A DNA stretch of 15,619 nt from CAZTJA01 sp964613745 (lineage in GTDB: Bacteria; Desulfobacterota; Desulfomonilia; Desulfomonilales; Desulfomonilaceae), in NCBI GenBank assembly GCA_964613745.1, contig CAZTJA010000071.1:1-15619 (forward strand), read 5' to 3'. The first letter of the stretch is position 1, and each line of letters opens with the position of its first letter. The notes under the pieces are model-generated. The model worked only from the letters and a program-made list of their open reading frames with translations, was not told the DNA's origin and did no database searches. The translations under genes were made by a program, and so were the position numbers. Of this stretch, positions 15,201 to 15,619 are shown piece by piece.

Positions 15201-15619
15201 AGCAATTAACGATGGAATCTGGGATCTTCACATCAATTCTAATGAATCCTATTTCAGTCCTCGCTGCTACACAATGCTTGGATTTGTCCCGAACGAGTTC
15301 CACGGGGATCTGAATTCTTGGAGAAATCGTATCCATTCTGATGATTTGCAAACCATGGACCGCAATCTGAAGGATCACGTGGAACACGGAACCGATGGCT
15401 TTTCAGCCGAAATACGAATGAAGACGAAATCCGAAGACTGGCGTTGGTTTCTGCTTAGAGGAAAGGTCATAGAATGGAATACGCACAAGCGACCGGCCAG
15501 AGTGGTAGGTATTCTTTCGGACATAACCGATCGAAAGAAAACCGAAGAAGCGCTTATCGAGAGTGAAGAACGATACCGAACAGTAGCAGATTTCAATTAT
15601 GATTGGGAATGCTGGGCTG
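12250..15619 (+). CDS. Multi-PAS/GAF sensor protein, probable histidine kinase, C-terminus outside the window
   Basis: The frame stays open from before 12250 to the right edge, giving 1,123 codons without a stop. GTG at 12250 is preferred because GGGGGA lies 6 nt upstream; the in-frame ATG at 12196 has no RBS. There is no signal peptide or membrane segment, so it is cytoplasmic. A short coiled coil (~10-45) comes first. It is followed by PAS1 (~44-161), PAS2 (~164-296), GAF (~303-461), PAS3 (~475-600), PAS4 (~601-717), PAS5 (~718-852), PAS6 (~853-976), PAS7 (~977-1107) and the beginning of PAS8 (from ~1108). Each PAS ends in a PAC-type linker such as DISERKR, DITDRKR or DVTERKQ, followed by a helix with SEERYR or similar. 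The GAF has the PVGHVQLKRAIVVPM and LVGCITLADK motifs of the family. No H-box, ATPase or GGDEF domain is in view, so 'kinase' is inferred from what usually follows such arrays. Ligands are unknown. Confidence 0.88.
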   Translation, partial: MSEIEQNAQNPAAQLTEFQDRIEILERSKISLENEIKMLQEHRDMLQSMLQDSPEPLVCYDAQENVIFVNSAFSKTFGWTLFELKGKPLNNVPPELTFETTIIRDKRSHGEGIPFFETKRLTKDGKILDVKMSSSVIENSRRETVGYAVTILDISERKRMERALKLSEEKYRLMTEQLNDVLWSINFDLKTTFVSRSVERVLGFTPEERMHQDSRDQLTPESLNRALKVLSEELENDLKPGVDPDRAIVVELDHIHKNGSIVTLESKLSFIRDDKGFPVAIHGLSRDITDRKRADQKLSEAQKKLIIRNLIAGTLLNSPKGEVYSDILDILLDVMKSKCGFIGYIDENNRMLCPSMSKGTWESSNIPHKATVFPREKWSGILGGALQEKKPQIANDSLDLPVGHVQLKRAIVVPMMHDGNLVGCITLADKDEDYNLQDTELLEDIAEYLGPIMVTLWEREREETARRQAEENLRQSEERYRQITENSLTGIFIHRNGIIVYANPNLAEMLGYQQEEMLGRNILEAIDPKEREIMWRRAFSRLNGENPPSRYEINLIKKSGDGVACEILASLIKFEGQPAILGNVLDVTHRKKMERELRESESRYDTFLNSTTDLAYLKDESFRFLMVNKALQDYFGKPKSEILGKSDYEIVSKEAADVFRASDLQVLKNGRTIVVDEEVNGRIFESRKFLVPLENGGTAIGGLIRDVTERKQAEIALQERERAWAVLVDNLPGFVYRSSNDAEWTMEYISEGCKAITGYNPDEIMNKHPHSFNDIIDPTYQDHLWNKWQEVILKKGFFEDEYPIIHRNGQTRWIWERGQGVYGDDGQLLFLEGFITEITARKSVENALKESEDRYRVLVENLNDVIFSIDLEGKVTYVSPVIESKSKYKCEEIIGRKFLDFVHPDDLPQLFEKYTRVIEGNLEASEYRLRDKDGRMIHVTSYSRPLFQDGKLIGITGLLTDISERKRAEQALKKSEDLLKLTLEAINDGIWDLHINSNESYFSPRCYTMLGFVPNEFHGDLNSWRNRIHSDDLQTMDRNLKDHVEHGTDGFSAEIRMKTKSEDWRWFLLRGKVIEWNTHKRPARVVGILSDITDRKKTEEALIESEERYRTVADFNYDWECWA

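Overview
The window looks like chromosomal DNA of an anaerobic, sulfate-respiring Desulfobacterota bacterium. The strongest clue is a complete qmoA-qmoB pair followed by the first 35 codons of qmoC. These encode the membrane complex that links the quinone pool to APS reductase. The exported proteins in the middle of the window include a type I associate with Planctomycetes and Desulfomonile-like bacteria, so a Desulfomonile-like host is my best guess. That is inference, because no rRNA or other taxonomic marker is present. A run of exactly 100 N (8452-8551) shows this is a scaffolded draft assembly.

Layout, left to right. (1) 1-3580, minus strand: qmoC (cut by the window edge), qmoB and qmoA, read as qmoA>qmoB>qmoC. 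A control region at 3581-3935 holds two TTGACA -35 boxes bracketed by a perfect 11-bp inverted repeat. (2) 3936-5942, minus: an exported persulfide-dioxygenase-like metallo-beta-lactamase-fold protein with three rhodanese domains. Only the middle rhodanese domain keeps its cysteine, and the protein ends on a cysteine. (3) 6234-7127, minus: a class I glutamine-amidotransferase-fold protein with a signal peptide. (4) 7390-10126, plus: a coupled two-gene unit encoding an exported NTF2-like protein and a surface protein rich in Gly and Arg-Pro-Gly-Ile-Gly repeats. The 100-N gap lies in the second gene. (5) 10262-12016, minus: an inverse-autotransporter-like outer-membrane barrel with a cysteine-rich, thaumatin-like passenger. 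(6) 12250 to the right edge, plus: a very long soluble sensor protein with seven complete PAS domains, one GAF domain and the start of an eighth PAS. Its output domain lies beyond the window.

Functionally, the left third is energy metabolism (electron delivery to sulfate reduction) next to a periplasmic persulfide or sulfane-sulfur enzyme. The middle, 3.9-12.0 kb, is a run of five genes that all encode exported proteins, and the right end is a sensory regulator. No tRNA, rRNA, CRISPR array, insertion sequence or attachment site was seen. The best candidates for something undescribed are the barrel-thaumatin fusion, the triple-rhodanese persulfide enzyme and the exported amidotransferase-fold protein.
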